Positions 13,249 through 25,089 of a DNA stretch of 60,000 nt are shown here, in pieces. This DNA comes from Phoronis australis. Taxonomy: Eukaryota; Phoronida; Phoronidae. The DNA is taken from NCBI GenBank assembly GCA_002633005.1, contig NMRA01000166.1, positions 252,716 through 312,715 on the forward strand, in the 5' to 3' direction. The notes beneath the pieces were generated by a model. The model ran no database searches and had not been told where the DNA came from. It saw nothing but the letters and a program-made list of their open reading frames with translations. How positions within the stretch are numbered: the first letter of the stretch is position 1; the number at the start of each line of letters is the position of its first letter. The position numbers and the translations under genes are program-made.

Positions 13249-16200
13249 CTACATGAAAGCAAGCAACACACAGTGAGTACTGTAGGTATTTGCATATATC
13301 ACCTGACATCTGACTACTTCTCCAGCAAGAAATTAGCAATTATTAGTAAATCATTCTTGAATTACTTTGACATTAGTTTCGTTTTTACAGTAGTAACCAC
13401 ACTATGACAGAAATAATTTATAAGTACTAGCAATAATGTTCATAGAGAAAATCATGTTTCCCGAAAAGAAAAACAGTACAGCTGCACTCATGTCTCCAAG
13501 CAAGGTGATACAGCACCAAGTGAAACTACAATTGATAAAAATATTGACAGAGTTTGACAATATTTTTTACTCCAAATGACACCGTTACACCATGTGTCAT
13601 GTTGCTATAAACATGTTGATCCTTCACTTACTACTTAATACTCAAATAAAAGATACACCCACCTGCTTTGCCTCAAATAGATGTCCTTGGAACTTGTTTA
13701 TCACAGTATAGCCAGGGACATCACGGTCCTCGAACCAGGCAACAGGCGTGAGGAAGTCTCTGGGATTGGCCAAGCCATTGGCACCTGGTGGAAGGAAAAC
13801 AGTGCAACACAATGCATTTTCACAGAACAGAATGTTATTCAGACCCTACTACAGTGCATACGTGCATGCAGGAAATTAAGTTACGACTTTAGAGATGCAG
13901 AGAAGAGTCAATGAATATCTGAGGACCTCTGGTGATTATTCTGCATGTTATGGTAGAATCACCTGTTAATGAATAATTTTATGTAGTTTGCAACAAAACA
14001 AGGGCACCTGTGTATTTTCACATGGATACAGCTAAAAGCCATATCAGCTGCTGAGATGCTTATGACGTTGCCCGGATAAGATCCTGGGAAAAATGGACAC
14101 CAACAGAGGGAGCTTTTTTCAATGTTGTGATTGAAATATGATATCATTGTGCTTTTAATGAAACAGGTGGTGGGTGAAATAAACATGTTGTTTGGTTACT
14201 GAGTATGTTACTACAACAAGTACCATAGATACTCAGTGACATACCTATAGGGCCCAGGGTAGGAAGAACAAAATGTCCGTCAAATACCTCCAGAATATAA
14301 CCTCTTGATGGACCATCCACCGCTACACTGAACTTGATCCCTTGCTAAAAAGATAATGACAATATTATGGCAGACACATGCAATCAATACATGATTTTGT
14401 AACTCAAACTGATATTATCGTGCAATTGACAATTTCTGTAAAAATGTTTAATATTGAGTATCCTGTTATTAATACATGTTAGTTATTAACAATACATTCT
14501 CTTGACAATCATCATTAGTTTTTTACATATTAATTCTCAGTGATGTAGAAATAAAATTTGACTTTCATCTAGGTAAAATGTTCAAGACTTTTGATTCTTG
14601 AACATTAGTTATATATCCTATCAACAAACTTCAGGGTAAAGCTTTCCTAAAAATCTCTGAAAATTAAACACAAAGGGACTTTGAAATCTACGCTCTACAC
14701 ATGGTCACGAAATAATAACTGGCTCGAAACGTGGACTACATTTAATTAACAACGAAGTCAAATATGATTTCACTTTCAACCAACCTGAATGACACAGATT
14801 TCATTTGGAGCCACATCCATCTTTCCAAATTCGGTAGTAATGTGGAGAACACCTTGTTGAGGAACTAGAAAAAATAAGTTATAGAACATACTAAGTATCT
14901 AATGCTAAATAAAATAACGAGTGACGGGAAAAGAACAAAAGAAGAATGGAACAAAAGAAACACAAAGGATTGAAATGCACCCATGACTGCAGCAGTATGC
15001 TTCTAGGGGTTTGTATTAGAATCACGTAATACATAAAATAAAAACTCACTAGGGGACACAGCATAAGTCAAACTCATTTGAAACAAGGCAAATGCTATCG
15101 TCTCCTTGATAGAAACTTGTTTGCCAAATGCCATGAACATATATCAAGGAACTCTTTAGATATAGTGCCACATACAAAGAAAACCTTCACGAGATAATGT
15201 GACACTAGCCAGACACATTCCAAGATCAAAGTTAGGTGTACTATTGAATATTTAATTTATGAAGATGCATCAACGAACTTGGTAGTTATTAAAGCACATG
15301 CAAGCAACAAACTTGCCACTAGGGGTCACCATAGTAGTTGGACATGTCCGAAAATATACGTCAGTTGTGATCATCTCAATAGGAAAATATAAAAAAAATT
15401 TCATTGTGACCCTTCAAGCGCTTTGGTGGACAGAGGCCAACAACAAAAATTTAACGAAAATTACCACTAGTACATGCAGAATGCATTGAATCCATCCCAA
15501 AATGGTTGTGTGTCACTGTCTGCTTACAGAAACCTATTTGACAAATTTCAGGAAAATTCATCAAGCAAACTGGTACACGTGGAGGCATATGACACTAAGG
15601 GGCGCCACAGTAATTTGACCAGTCCAAAAATCAACGTTAGCCATGCTCACCTGAATAAGAACACATTCTGTAAAAATTTCCAATGATTCTTCGAGCACTA
15701 GTTCGACAATCGACAAATAGTGAGACGGATGCCAAAGATGAGAATGTGTCATAGACTCAATACCAAAAGCCCATTTACCAAATTTCATGAAAATTNNNNG
15801 GGGGGGGGGCACAACAACAATCATCTGTCAGCTCCAAGAATAGATCCATTATAAGTTGCCCAAAATTTTGTGCATATGTACTTTTAAATCATGGGGTCAG
15901 ACTTGTTGACATCATGTACTTTAACGTCAAAATCCATTTTAAATGGTGTTTACAACTTTGGGTTCTGGGGTCAAAATACTCTAGAGATTCTAGAAAATTC
16001 TGAAGACATTATGTCATACTCTCCACTGAAGTCAATAAGGCTCAATAATGTGACCAATGCAAGTGACAGTGGGATAATGCCAATAGCAATATGGCAGTCA
16101 CTAGGCTGGGAAGAGGCTTCTTACCTGTGCCTAAACTGATGGAGTTAATGCTATGAGATGCTGAGTATCAAAGTGGAATTTGCACGCTATCTCCTTATCT

Positions 16201-19200
16201 CTCTGATTACTTGGTCAAATTAGTTAGAAACACATCATATAGCGACAATGTCAATGTGAAAATTGCCACGTTTTTAAAAACAAGTTTTATGTTGAAAGTG
16301 ATCCACCGCAAATCATTCAACTGTGTCCAGTAAGTATCGTGACTTGGTGTTGGGCAATAATACTGCATGATGTGGGTTATATGAGCTCCCAAACAACATC
16401 ATTAGTGCAAAGGTCACCTATTTTCAGAATTTTTTATTTTCACATTTACAACTAGTCAATGACTACAACTGCACTTTGTTTAGCCCAGATGATGTTCAAA
16501 TAGCATTGTTGCTTAGTTCCTGCTATTTAATTGGGCTGCTATACATTAGCACAATTAGGAGCATGCAGTTACATCTTTAGTGGCTATAAGGTTAGTATAT
16601 GTTGCTACACTTGAGAAATTGTATTGAGCAATGCTTACCAAACAAGAAGTCTCCATCAGAGTTATATAAGCATTTATCTCCCATGGACTTGTTACATGCA
16701 TAGATGTGGCTGGCCACCCCATGCCTGGAACAAGGATCCCCTGCCCCACAGACTGTGGCCAGGCCCTGAACAAAGTCCACGGCTTGCTTAGACTGGTCGG
16801 CAATATCAAAAGGCATCCACCTCAGCTGGAATACAAGATACAAAACTTTATAAAAATAGACATCTTGTCAATCTTGTGAGGACATTTAATAACAGATGGA
16901 AATTTTTTGTTGAAAAATAGATTAGGCAAAAGAAAGGCTTATTTCGTTCTAGCCTGTGAAGTTGCAAACGGTTATTTAAAAAGCAAATACCTGCAACGTT
17001 TTGCCAAATTCTTATTATTCCAAAGCTTCACAAATGCATTCATTAGTTTTAACATAGACGCTGGTCATTTCAGCTATAAGTACTGCCCTAAATTGCATAG
17101 AGGGGGCCCAAAAAAGTGAGCTCCCAGGTTGGCAACTGTACAGGCAATCACACCCCACCAGTCAACACTAGTACACAGCCGATTGCGTCACTGAAGCTGG
17201 TGTGAGATGAGTAAAACAAAAAACTTTTTGGCCTGATAGTACAAAGTTAAAACTATAACATACATCATCTAAGGAGATGATCACACCGAAGAAAGCAAAA
17301 CCAGGTGAGACTGTAAAAAAATATAAAAATTTTGTCTTGATATTGCACTTTCTTTCACAAAAACAACATTCAGAAAATGGTAACATATAAGTCCACAGTA
17401 CAGATTGTTAAGTCTGTAGATGATTGACAATAAAAAAATTTGTATGAGATACCTAAAAATTTTGATACAACATGCCGCAGACTTTCAAAATAAGAGCGAC
17501 AGAAAGCATGAAGCAGTGCCCATGACTGCATTACAAAAGGTATGCTTCTCGGGGTGTTTATTAGTATCACAAAAAAGGCCACTAGAGGCCCCAGAATACC
17601 TGAAACTCAGAAAAAAGGACACTGTCATCGTCATCTCCCTAATAAAAAAGAGCAACGCGGAGCGTTGAAATGCGCCCACGAATGCACCGCAAATGATGTG
17701 ATTATAGGGTTGTTTATTTGTTTCATAAAAATGGCCATTAGATGGTGCAAAAACATCCAATCCATCTGAAAACAGGAACATGTCATCGCTTCTTTAATAG
17801 AAAGCTAACAAATTTCATAAAAATCTTCAGAGAAACAATGGACAATGGAAAAAATGAAATTGCCACTGAAGGGCACAGCGTTCGTTCGTTGGATCCGCCT
17901 GAAAGACGCAGTCTGTTGTTAGCTTCATAAAAATACAACTACTAAATTTAATAAAGATCCTGCAGTGGGTTTAGGAGATACAGTTATGGGCGCAAGAACA
18001 AACAAAACTGCCACTAGGAGCACCAAAGGTGTAGAGACAAATGAAAAAACAAGGAGTCATTGCAGTATTAAGATCCTGCAAGGGGATTAGGAGAGACAGC
18101 AGCAAACACAAGACAACCAGACAGAGTTGACAGCAATATGCATCTACATATTGTAGACGCATAAAAAGACTTTAAAAATTAAAGAAAAATGCACAAACCA
18201 TTCACAACTACTCAGTTTTAACATGACACCTTATCAAGTATGTATCCGTTGCTTAAATACCTGGTTTGGATTTGGTGGAACAGAATTGAAGTCGTTAGTC
18301 AAATTGGTATGTTCAATAAGCTGTAGTGGCTCATGGCGCACGGACGGAAGAATACGATAAAGCCAACTGAAACAGAATCACAACAACTGAAACAGAATCA
18401 CAACAACTGAAACAGAATCACAACAACTGAAACAGAATCACAACAACTGAAACAGAATCACAAGGTTTTAACAAAATTCCTGTTTCAATTCAAACACTTC
18501 TCATTTACAGACGAAGTCTATGAAGGACAACACCTCTGCTAAAACAAATGAATTCAAACCAGAATTTTTACCACCATTTTACTTATAACAACACTTAATA
18601 ATTATTATGCACTGAGAAAATGCATTACAATATTTTTTTAAATATCACCCTCCAATTTACTGCAAAAACATTTAATACCAAAAGAAACTCATATAAATTG
18701 TCACAGAAATTGGCTTCACATTTGAACAGACCAATCAAGAATTGGACATTAAAATGACTGACTGTAAAACATGTCGGACTGAGCAGTGATGTGGGTTACC
18801 TTCGCTGCAAGTAGTCTCGTGTAGCTGTAAAAGCAGTGCCCGACAGTTGTTCAGCGTACAAACCATATGGACACTTTTGAGGGTTGTTCTACAAGCAAAA
18901 CGATGCCAGCTTAGAGAAGGTGCAATAGTTGAGGCTAAGATCAACAACAAAATAGTCTACTTTATTTTCAAAGGTCAATACATGGTGTTTGTAAAATATG
19001 ACTGGATGTTCAAAGGTGTTGGATACTATGAATAACTCTGTATTATAACTTCTGAACAAGTTGCCTACAACCCAATACTATGATTTGTGATGATAGTACC
19101 TTTAAGACTTTACGTAAATCATACGATAGAACAGGTACTTGCACTATAAAATGTGTTTTATCGTAACAGTGTGTGTTATTTCCACGAAAATCAGGAAATT

Positions 19201-22200
19201 CAATTCATTATATTTTGTCAGTTTACAAAAATCATCAGTTGTTCGTACCTTGTGTCATGTCCCAAAGTGTAGACTTCTTGAAGTAGCATAGAAGTTTCCA
19301 ATAAAGGGTAATTTTTGGTAACCTGGATTATTTATAACTTTTATCAAATCTTTTACCATTTGGATGTATGGGAATGAAAGTTCCCCACTTCACTTCCTAG
19401 TATATATGAAAGCACCTGTCCACTGATAATCACTTTTTGGTCAGTTCAGTGAACACACATTTGTTTTATTTGAGACATCATCGGGGGCATTATAAGTAAA
19501 ATGCAAAACTTTTTTGGAAAACATGCAGACCACCAATACAATTAAGGAACTGTAACCAGATTTGGGAGGAGCATGGGGCATGACTTAACTAAGTTTGTGA
19601 CCATAAAAGGTTGATCAACGCATCTTTTTTCTTTGTTCAAATGAAAATGGAACCAAAGTCTGTCATGGAAACCGAGCAATTGACCATTTGTGAGCCACTT
19701 AGAGACACCTTTGTAAATTTAATATGATGAAAGTAATGAGACATAAAAATTTAAGCAACAACAAAGAACAGCACCAGCATGACATTTTTAGGGGTGCCGC
19801 AAAGTTTGTCCCCTCATAAATAGTGGCCTTTCCTTCATGACAAGCATACACTCTGGGGACCAGTTCCACTTAAAGAGTTAACCCTGGTCAGGGCATGAAA
19901 AGGTTTCAAATCAGTGACAAAGTGATACCCTAGATGAACAAGAGTGAAATGTCACACAGGTGTGGAAACAAGAATGCGTGAGTGTTTAAAGGTTACAATA
20001 GGCCAATACACACAATTAGTATTCATCAATCAAGAGCTATGTGAAAATAGTTATAAACTAGCAATGTCATCTTTCCCTATACCTGTCCTTTGGGCAATGC
20101 ATCAGGGCATCTGGGATCCTCAGATTCAAAGTCATTGCCAAATCCGGGCTGGTACTGAAAATATAAAATGTTATAACAGTGGTGAATGAGTAGATATGGT
20201 GCTGTCAGCGTGATGATATGATAAAAGAAAGAACTATAAGTCTTCTCACGTACCATATGTTGGTTACATCATGTGACCAAGTATTAAGTCTGAAAAAATC
20301 TCTGTCCCGACTGAAGCTTGAACTGTGTAAGAAGACTATCAATTCTTTCTCATAAGTGACACTCTGCTTTATAACAGCACTATCACATGTATACCCTTGT
20401 ATGCACTCCCAAGTTTGAGAAAAATGCCTCTAATAAATCTGGTTTGATTTCTGTAATTAACAGGTGGTCGTGACAAATGTAACTCAGTAGACTAGAGAGT
20501 CTGCATGGTTAGCAGGAAGTACCGGGTTCCAGCACCAGTCTGGACAGAGATTTTTCAGACTTACGTACTACTAACTTAAGGTCACGCACTGAGACAAACA
20601 ATTGGCGTGTATGAAGAATAATAATTCTTGGTTACGGTATTGTATATGTTTTTTATATGAAATTACAAGAACTATATATTTAAAATAAAACATTTTCAGT
20701 TTATCTTGCGGTACACTAGTCAGAGTGTTCCTTAACTGAACACCCTAGCCGTTCAACAATAGAAAATGCATCGACATCAAAACTCTTAGTGTAACCTCTT
20801 AAATTGTTTCAGATTAAAAAGATATTTTTATTTTCTGAAAATGCTTCTCGATCACTACCAAATTCACCAGATAACGCTTTTCGTTTTCATTATTTCTTAA
20901 GGTTTAATGCATTACCTTATCAAGAGGTCTGTGAGACAAGAAAGGCACTATATGTCATTCAAACTGATTCCCTAAAGGTCGTTTTAGTAACTTCAGCCCC
21001 AAAACAATGCAATTGTCCTTATCTTTAACATGGTCGTTTGGCTTTACCTTCATATAATCACTGCCAGGTACAAAATGAATTTTAGCGCAAACCAGCTTTA
21101 ATTAAATGTATTATCTATGATGTCCTTTCAATATGATGTCATTTTTTTCAAAATAAACACATCATCAAATAAATATTTTCGTAATTTTCCAAGTACACTT
21201 CACTGAATGAATCATCAGCAATTAACTTTATCCACACCCCTGGGGCAAGCCTTTATCCAAGATTTCAAAAATAGGGTGTCCATAATGGGGTTTCCAATAT
21301 TCCAGGGTGTCCATGATTCCAACGCGTAATTCCCCACCCCGAGGACCATTCACCATCAATCCACCCCACAAACAGAGTTTTTTTTACAAAAAATGCGTAG
21401 ACCAAGATTTTTACATCTAAGTTTACAAAGCAGCCTTCTGTAGTGAGCCTCTTTACTAAAAAAACTGTGTAGACCAAGACCTCTACATCTAAAGTTATGA
21501 AAGCAGCCAAGCAGCTTACCAAACAAATATTAGAGATATTGGTTAAATGATGAGTGCACTGTTTTGGTGATCTTGAGTAAAAATTGATGTTATAAAGTTT
21601 GTCATATCATTTTAATTAGCTTTAATATTCTGTAAAATAAGCCATTAGAGTTGCAGTAACAAAACAAGAAAAATGCACATATGATGTTTAATTTATATTT
21701 TGGCAACAAGTGTCACTGCTGTTCCATATTCAAACCTTAAAAAGCATGAAACGGACGCAAAATCAAAAAATTTAAATGGGCGTATTCTTGTGGCACAATA
21801 TTGTATTAAAGTAATGACATTTATTTCACTTTTGATAATTTTAAAAAAAGATGAAAATCTTGAAGTTAGCCTACAGCTCTGAAACACCAGTTTGGAGTTG
21901 CACTAAGGTACGAACCTCACACATACATGTAGTACTCTTAAGTTTGGAGCTAAGACCACCGGGAGTATAGCCAGCAGAGGACGAAACTTTGACAACCAAA
22001 CATACTAATGCTTGAAAGGTGTTAAAGGAGAATGCCACCCAAAAAACAACCTAATTTGTATCAATGGCACGTACGGTTGCGTTACCTGACACCTGACAGT
22101 AGATGGAGGTGTTGAAATTATCCAATGACATAATTGGTTTCACCCGCAGCCTGTTCAGCAGTTCACAACATGGGTTACTAATGTCAGCTTATCGCTTGAA

Positions 22201-22788
22201 TTCATCGTTTAACACCAATAAATCATCAAACTTCGATGTAAAACCCTTAAAAATACATCGAGTTCTTATAAAAACGTGTTGTTTTATTTCGCTGTTACCA
22301 ATTTATTGGTATTTGGACACACCGTAGCCTAAAGAGCAAGGTCCGTAGCAGGAGTTTGGGGTCTGTTTCGAGAAAAATTCGAAGCATTTTTTCGTGAGAT
22401 ACAGACAGGAGAACTTAGATTTGTGTAGTTTAGACTTGTGATTTTTTTAGTTTTAAACACACAAAACGCTTGTTGTCCTGGACAGTGGCTCGGAGCCCGA
22501 TCAGGCCTGTCGCAGCCAGACTGATTCGTTATCCCGGCCAGTGGCTCGGAAACCGATCAGGCCCGTTGCGACCGGCGGGACTGAAGACATCACAAACATA
22601 AACCAGCCAAAGTTGGAAACTAAACTTCCAGTCAAGAAAATACTATACTAGTGAGCCAAAGAAGTAATGTGCACGTGATTATGTTGGTGAATTAGCCACG
22701 AAACTGCAAATCTACTTACTCGATCGTCGGGGGCCGCGAATTCAGGTTCCGCTTTGGCAACAGAACCGTCAGGGTAGAAGTTGTACAT
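10401..22788 (-). CDS. HGD: Homogentisate 1,2-dioxygenase, complete 12-exon gene
   Basis: This is the Fe(II) ring-cleaving dioxygenase that converts homogentisate to maleylacetoacetate in phenylalanine/tyrosine catabolism; the family is cytosolic. Coding exons in transcript order: 22720-22788, 20083-20154, 18800-18888, 18261-18366, 16639-16825, 14785-14864, 14245-14344, 13663-13784, 13144-13248, 12258-12384, 11434-11615, 10401-10535. All introns are GT..AG, phases match at every junction, and the sum is 1374 nt (457 aa plus TAA); human HGD has 445 aa. The family's iron ligands are present as His352 and Glu358 (YYHRNCMSE) and His388 (TPHGPDA), and the active-site His as His309 (VAFDHA). These correspond to human H335, E341, H371 and H292 by my alignment from memory. 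The ATG is the first in frame, with a TGA 9 nt upstream. No poly(A) signal was noticed within about 1 kb after the stop. Identity is very secure; exon edges are inferred from homology and splice consensus. Confidence 0.96.
13663..14864 (-). CDS. HGD: HGD coding exons 6-8 (core fold)
   Basis: Exons are 14785-14864 ([19 protein letters not shown]...), 14245-14344 ([20 protein letters not shown]...) and 13663-13784 ([19 protein letters not shown]...). Donors are gttggt, gtatgt and gtgggt on the minus strand. Exon 7 ends with the first G of a Gly codon that exon 8 completes (GPIG|ANGLAN), as in human HGD. One residue is missing relative to human in the VPGY segment. A separate-looking plus-strand reading frame at 13681-13914 is only the antisense shadow of exon 8. 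Confidence 0.95.
15290..15860 (-). repeat. Diverged repeat with GCCACTAGG motifs in HGD intron 5, containing a short gap
   Basis: It contains TTGCCACTAGGGGTCACC and GACACTAAGGGGCGCCACAG with spacing like the CTAGTGG family, but the rest is too diverged to assign firmly. Four Ns at 15796-15799 precede a run of ten Gs, a likely sequencing or assembly difficulty. Confidence 0.45.
16639..20154 (-). CDS. HGD: HGD coding exons 2-5 (N-terminal region)
   Basis: Exons are 20083-20154 ([17 protein letters not shown]...), 18800-18888 ([20 protein letters not shown]...), 18261-18366 ([15 protein letters not shown]...) and 16639-16825 ([10 protein letters not shown]... through YNSDGDFLF). Each aligns to human HGD with almost no length change over roughly residues 24-174. 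Exon 3 ends with two bases of a Ser codon that the T of exon 4 completes, and exon 5 ends with the G of a Val codon completed by exon 6. The exon 4 acceptor sits at the edge of a five-copy 20-bp tandem array, described separately. Confidence 0.95.
17470..18170 (-). repeat. CTAGTGG-motif repeat in HGD intron 4, minus orientation
   Basis: The complement of the family at 28-34 kb: GCCACTAGGAGCACC, GGCCATTAGATGGTGCAAAA, and GAGCGTTGAAATGCGCCCAC as the reversed tail. It may be two fragments of one insertion. No coding potential is seen. Confidence 0.75.
18364..18463. repeat. Five-copy 20-bp tandem array carrying the HGD exon 4 splice acceptor
   Basis: The unit CAACTGAAACAGAATCACAA on the plus strand occurs five times. 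Read on the minus strand, each unit contains a polypyrimidine tract and acceptor (TTCTGTTTCAG|TTG). The innermost copy overlaps the true HGD exon 4 boundary at 18366/18367, and four more acceptors lie 20, 40, 60 and 80 nt upstream in the transcript. Using an outer copy shifts the frame or adds an in-frame TGA, so only the innermost is productive. Confidence 0.93.
20225..20625. mobile_element. Foldback element with tRNA-like core (diverged copy)
   Basis: The left arm contains ATAAGTCTTCTCACG and AAGTCTGAAAAAATCTCTGT; the right arm carries the inverted counterpart (GGACAGAGATTTTTCAGACT) near 20540. Between them a tRNA-like stretch reads CTAGAGAGTCTGCATGGTTA and CCGGGTTCCAGCACC, similar to the better-preserved copy at 55.9 kb. 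It lies in HGD intron 1. Confidence 0.6.
21361..21520. repeat. Two-copy diverged tandem duplicate in HGD intron 1
   Basis: Two roughly 75-bp stretches share GTAGACCAAGA, ACATCTAA and AAGCAGCC in the same order. Just upstream (21270-21320) a short phrase with GGGTGTCCAT is also repeated. No gene is seen here. Confidence 0.6.
22474..22584. repeat. Two-copy GC-rich tandem repeat near HGD exon 1
   Basis: Two diverged copies of about 55 bp share CAGTGGCTCGG followed by CCGATCAGGCC. They lie in HGD intron 1, about 140 bp from exon 1, inside the TTAA-bounded segment. No function is evident. Confidence 0.7.
22720..22788 (-). CDS. HGD: HGD coding exon 1 (start codon, 23 residues)
   Basis: The exon begins with residues [12 protein letters not shown] and ends at a CGA codon followed by a GTAAGT donor. 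Joined in phase 0 to exon 2 it reads directly into the conserved YQPGFGN block. The leader is about 18 residues longer than in human HGD, which begins only five residues before this block. An in-frame TGA just upstream closes the frame. The exon lies between two TTAA-flanked inverted repeats (22022-22040 and 23666-23684). A less likely alternative is that translation starts in an unseen upstream exon. Confidence 0.85.
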
Positions 22789-23206
22789 TGAAAATCATTA
22801 TTTAAATAATGTAAATGTAAATAAACATTCCCCTAACACCTGTCCGTAGGATAGAAATTGACGTTGTTTCACAACAGTTTCGGTCAGCAAACACTGAATT
22901 AGCATGAGCTCACACGGCCTCGGTGTCCCGGCCGTCATTTAGTTTTATTATTGCACCTAAAGCCGGTAAGGCATTGATTTATTTATTGCTGGCTTCTCAA
23001 ACCATTTCACTCACGAGCACTCCAAAGGCATTACAAATTGCATCTAATGAGACAGACCTTAGTTCAGTTTTATATTGGTTAGGGTGAGAATGATTCATTT
23101 TGAAACAGAACACTCAGTAATAAACGTCAACATGCCAAGCTAGTGGCAACTCGCAATCCCGACTTAGATGAGAGCTCATCCCGACGAAGACTTCGCAGGT
23201 GGATCG

Positions 23207-23674
23207 TTAAGTTTCATAGGCTATCAGTTCGAACCGAATACAATGATAAAGAAATACTAGAGAGATGCCATGAACAAGCTCAGACAACGGAACGTATGGA
23301 TAGCTTGTGGTAAGCCGGCATTCGTCAGGCGACGACTGCAGGCCACAGACACGGAGATGTTTCATGGCCTCATACTTGCTATTTACAGCGTACTTTTCAT
23401 TGTTCACTACTGCGAGCCACTTCCTAAGCATTTCGAACTCTCGAGGAAGTCGAAAAAAGATATACCCACTTTCCTCGCAGCTGCATAGTTTGAACACGCG
23501 GGAACGATGCACCACAACATAGCAGCATTCACTCTGCAAATGAACCAGTGACGTTGCTGCGTCGTTTCTCACCTTCCTCACAGCGACACCTCTCGGCAAG
23601 GTCGATCGTATGCGAGGCGATGTGGATATAGACCGATTAAGACGGCAAAAAAGACTAATTAAATCGGGTGGCAT
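23207..23674 (-). pseudogene. THAP-like zinc finger fragment, probably transposon-derived
   Basis: A 155-codon minus-strand frame whose ATG lies inside the right inverted repeat. Residues SGYIFFRLPREFEMLRKWLA followed after about 20 residues by RVCGLQSSPDEC resemble the middle and end of a THAP DNA-binding domain. The expected CxxC is only loosely present (KLCSC) and the family's final CxxH His reads as Gln. THAP domains occur in P-element-type transposases and domesticated derivatives. Missing ligands and the absence of a transposase domain suggest a decayed remnant. It could be chance similarity. Confidence 0.35.
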
Positions 23675-24350
23675 TCTCCTTTAAGGATCCTCAGTGCTAT
23701 CAACCAAGCTTGAAAATAGCAACATTGTATATACATTGTATATTTCTTCCTGCTTAGAAAAAAGAGCCACCACTGTGATCTCATTTCTCCCTTCAGCTAT
23801 ATGTGCCTAGGCTTCCTAGTAATCATTACAATGTGTGTGTCCAAACTTCTAAGGTTCTGATTGACAGTGGATGTCCAAATGATGATAGGGGTATCCTTGT
23901 CAGGGCATCCAGGTTAGTGCGTCCATTTTGGATGCCCAGGACCTACGCTGCATAAAAGCCAGCTCTAGGGTCCATTTTATGAAAGTGACTTAAGACTAAA
24001 GACAGAAATTTGGTCTTATTCTCCTACTTCACCATAGTTGAAAAAAGCCTAACAGCCAGATCATGATGTACGCATCACACTCTAGACATTATTTATGGAA
24101 GTAATCTTGTTTTATGTAATCTAGGTCATCTCATAACTAAGTCAAGCACAAACCACCACAATATTCCCAGCCATACTCAGAACATACCAGCTGCTCTACA
24201 GCTTTCAAAATTGATGCAAGGATAAACGATGAACAACACTTGATGGTTTTGAGCAAAGCTTGATTATTCCTTCACAATTCATGCAATGTTTAGTAAATCA
24301 CCTGCTACGTGACTCTTTCTAAACTAAAATGGAAGGACAGTACCACTTGA

Positions 24351-24417
24351 GACTGGGGTCACTGTCCTCCCTCAACTGGCTCAGGTTGAGCCAGTTGAGA
24401 GGACAGTGACCCCAGTC
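24351..24417. repeat. Near-perfect 32-bp-arm hairpin in the HGD-MAP3K intergenic region
   Basis: The left arm starts GACTGGGGTCACTGTCCT and continues through CTCAACTGGCTCA. The right arm is its reverse complement, with two extra bases in the left arm and a loop of about two bases. It lies between the divergent gene starts. It may be a tiny foldback element or a cruciform-forming site. Confidence 0.9.
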
Positions 24418-24899
24418 CTGGCTAGAGACATTTTATCAGATTGATCAGAGAGATAGAATCATACATGCTGAGTTAAAATGTGTTCTGTACGTGCTTTACA
24501 CGGAATAGCTTTTTCTTATTTCGTATTCTTTGTTTTTAAGAGCCAGTCATTTTGTAAATTTCACTAAAATTTAGTGAATCGGATATTCACATGCATGGTT
24601 GTGAATCACAGACATGTCAGTACTCATCACCGGGTAACCGTAGTAAACGGGGCCATTCGGACGAATTTGGACCATTGCACGTCACTACCGTCGAATTAAG
24701 TCCCATTATCAGGATTATCAAAAATGCTAAAGTTACTAGTTAACAGGTTACGGATTACCTTCAACTGGGAACCCATCTTCTACATTAGAGTGCAAGGTTG
24801 TTAACCTGGCCAATAGGAAGCGCTGCTTGTTACATACCAAACCACCTAGCGGCTGTCAGGAAAACCGCCTTCTTAAAAAAGTGGGTCTGGTCTAATCAG

Positions 24900-25089
24900 G
24901 TCGTCGTTTAAACAGATTAATTTCTTCTTTAGTGGAATTACGATAACTGTGATTGTATCTGGTGCTGCAGCGATGAACAGTGACTTGTGGTGACTGGTTG
25001 ATTAGGCAGCTTTCTTGGCGAATTTAGCGATGTTAGTCTCCGAAGAATCCGACGACGGCCAAACGAGGCTGTCAGCTTGTTATTGCTGA
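24900..25089 (+). other. Possible noncoding first exon / promoter side of the MAP3K gene
   Basis: The first coding exon has an upstream acceptor, so a leader exon is needed. A good donor (CTGA|GTGAGT) lies at 25090, about 680 bp before that acceptor. The sequence before it has no ATG in the frame that would join to the coding exon (a TAG closes it), so it would be 5' UTR. No TATA box is evident. The start shown is arbitrary; only the donor is supported. Confidence 0.3.

Larger units (their letters stand above)
22022..23684. mobile_element. TTAA-bounded segment with perfect 15-bp terminal inverted repeats enclosing HGD exon 1
   Basis: The left end is TTAA then AGGAGAATGCCACCC (22022-22040). 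The right end is the exact reverse complement (23666-23684). A TTAA target duplication with short inverted termini is typical of piggyBac-like DNA transposons. The 1655-bp interior holds HGD exon 1, its upstream sequence and a minus-strand THAP-like frame. It is either one element enclosing the exon, or two separate elements each retaining one recognisable end. I cannot tell which from one copy. Confidence 0.5.

Noticed and set aside
13681-13914. Plus-strand ORF at 13.7-13.9 kb as a gene
   Set aside because: It is the antisense of HGD exon 8, whose minus-strand translation matches the family exactly.
17168-18162. Overlapping short ORFs on both strands
   Set aside because: They lie in the CTAGTGG interspersed repeat in HGD intron 4 and show no protein similarity.
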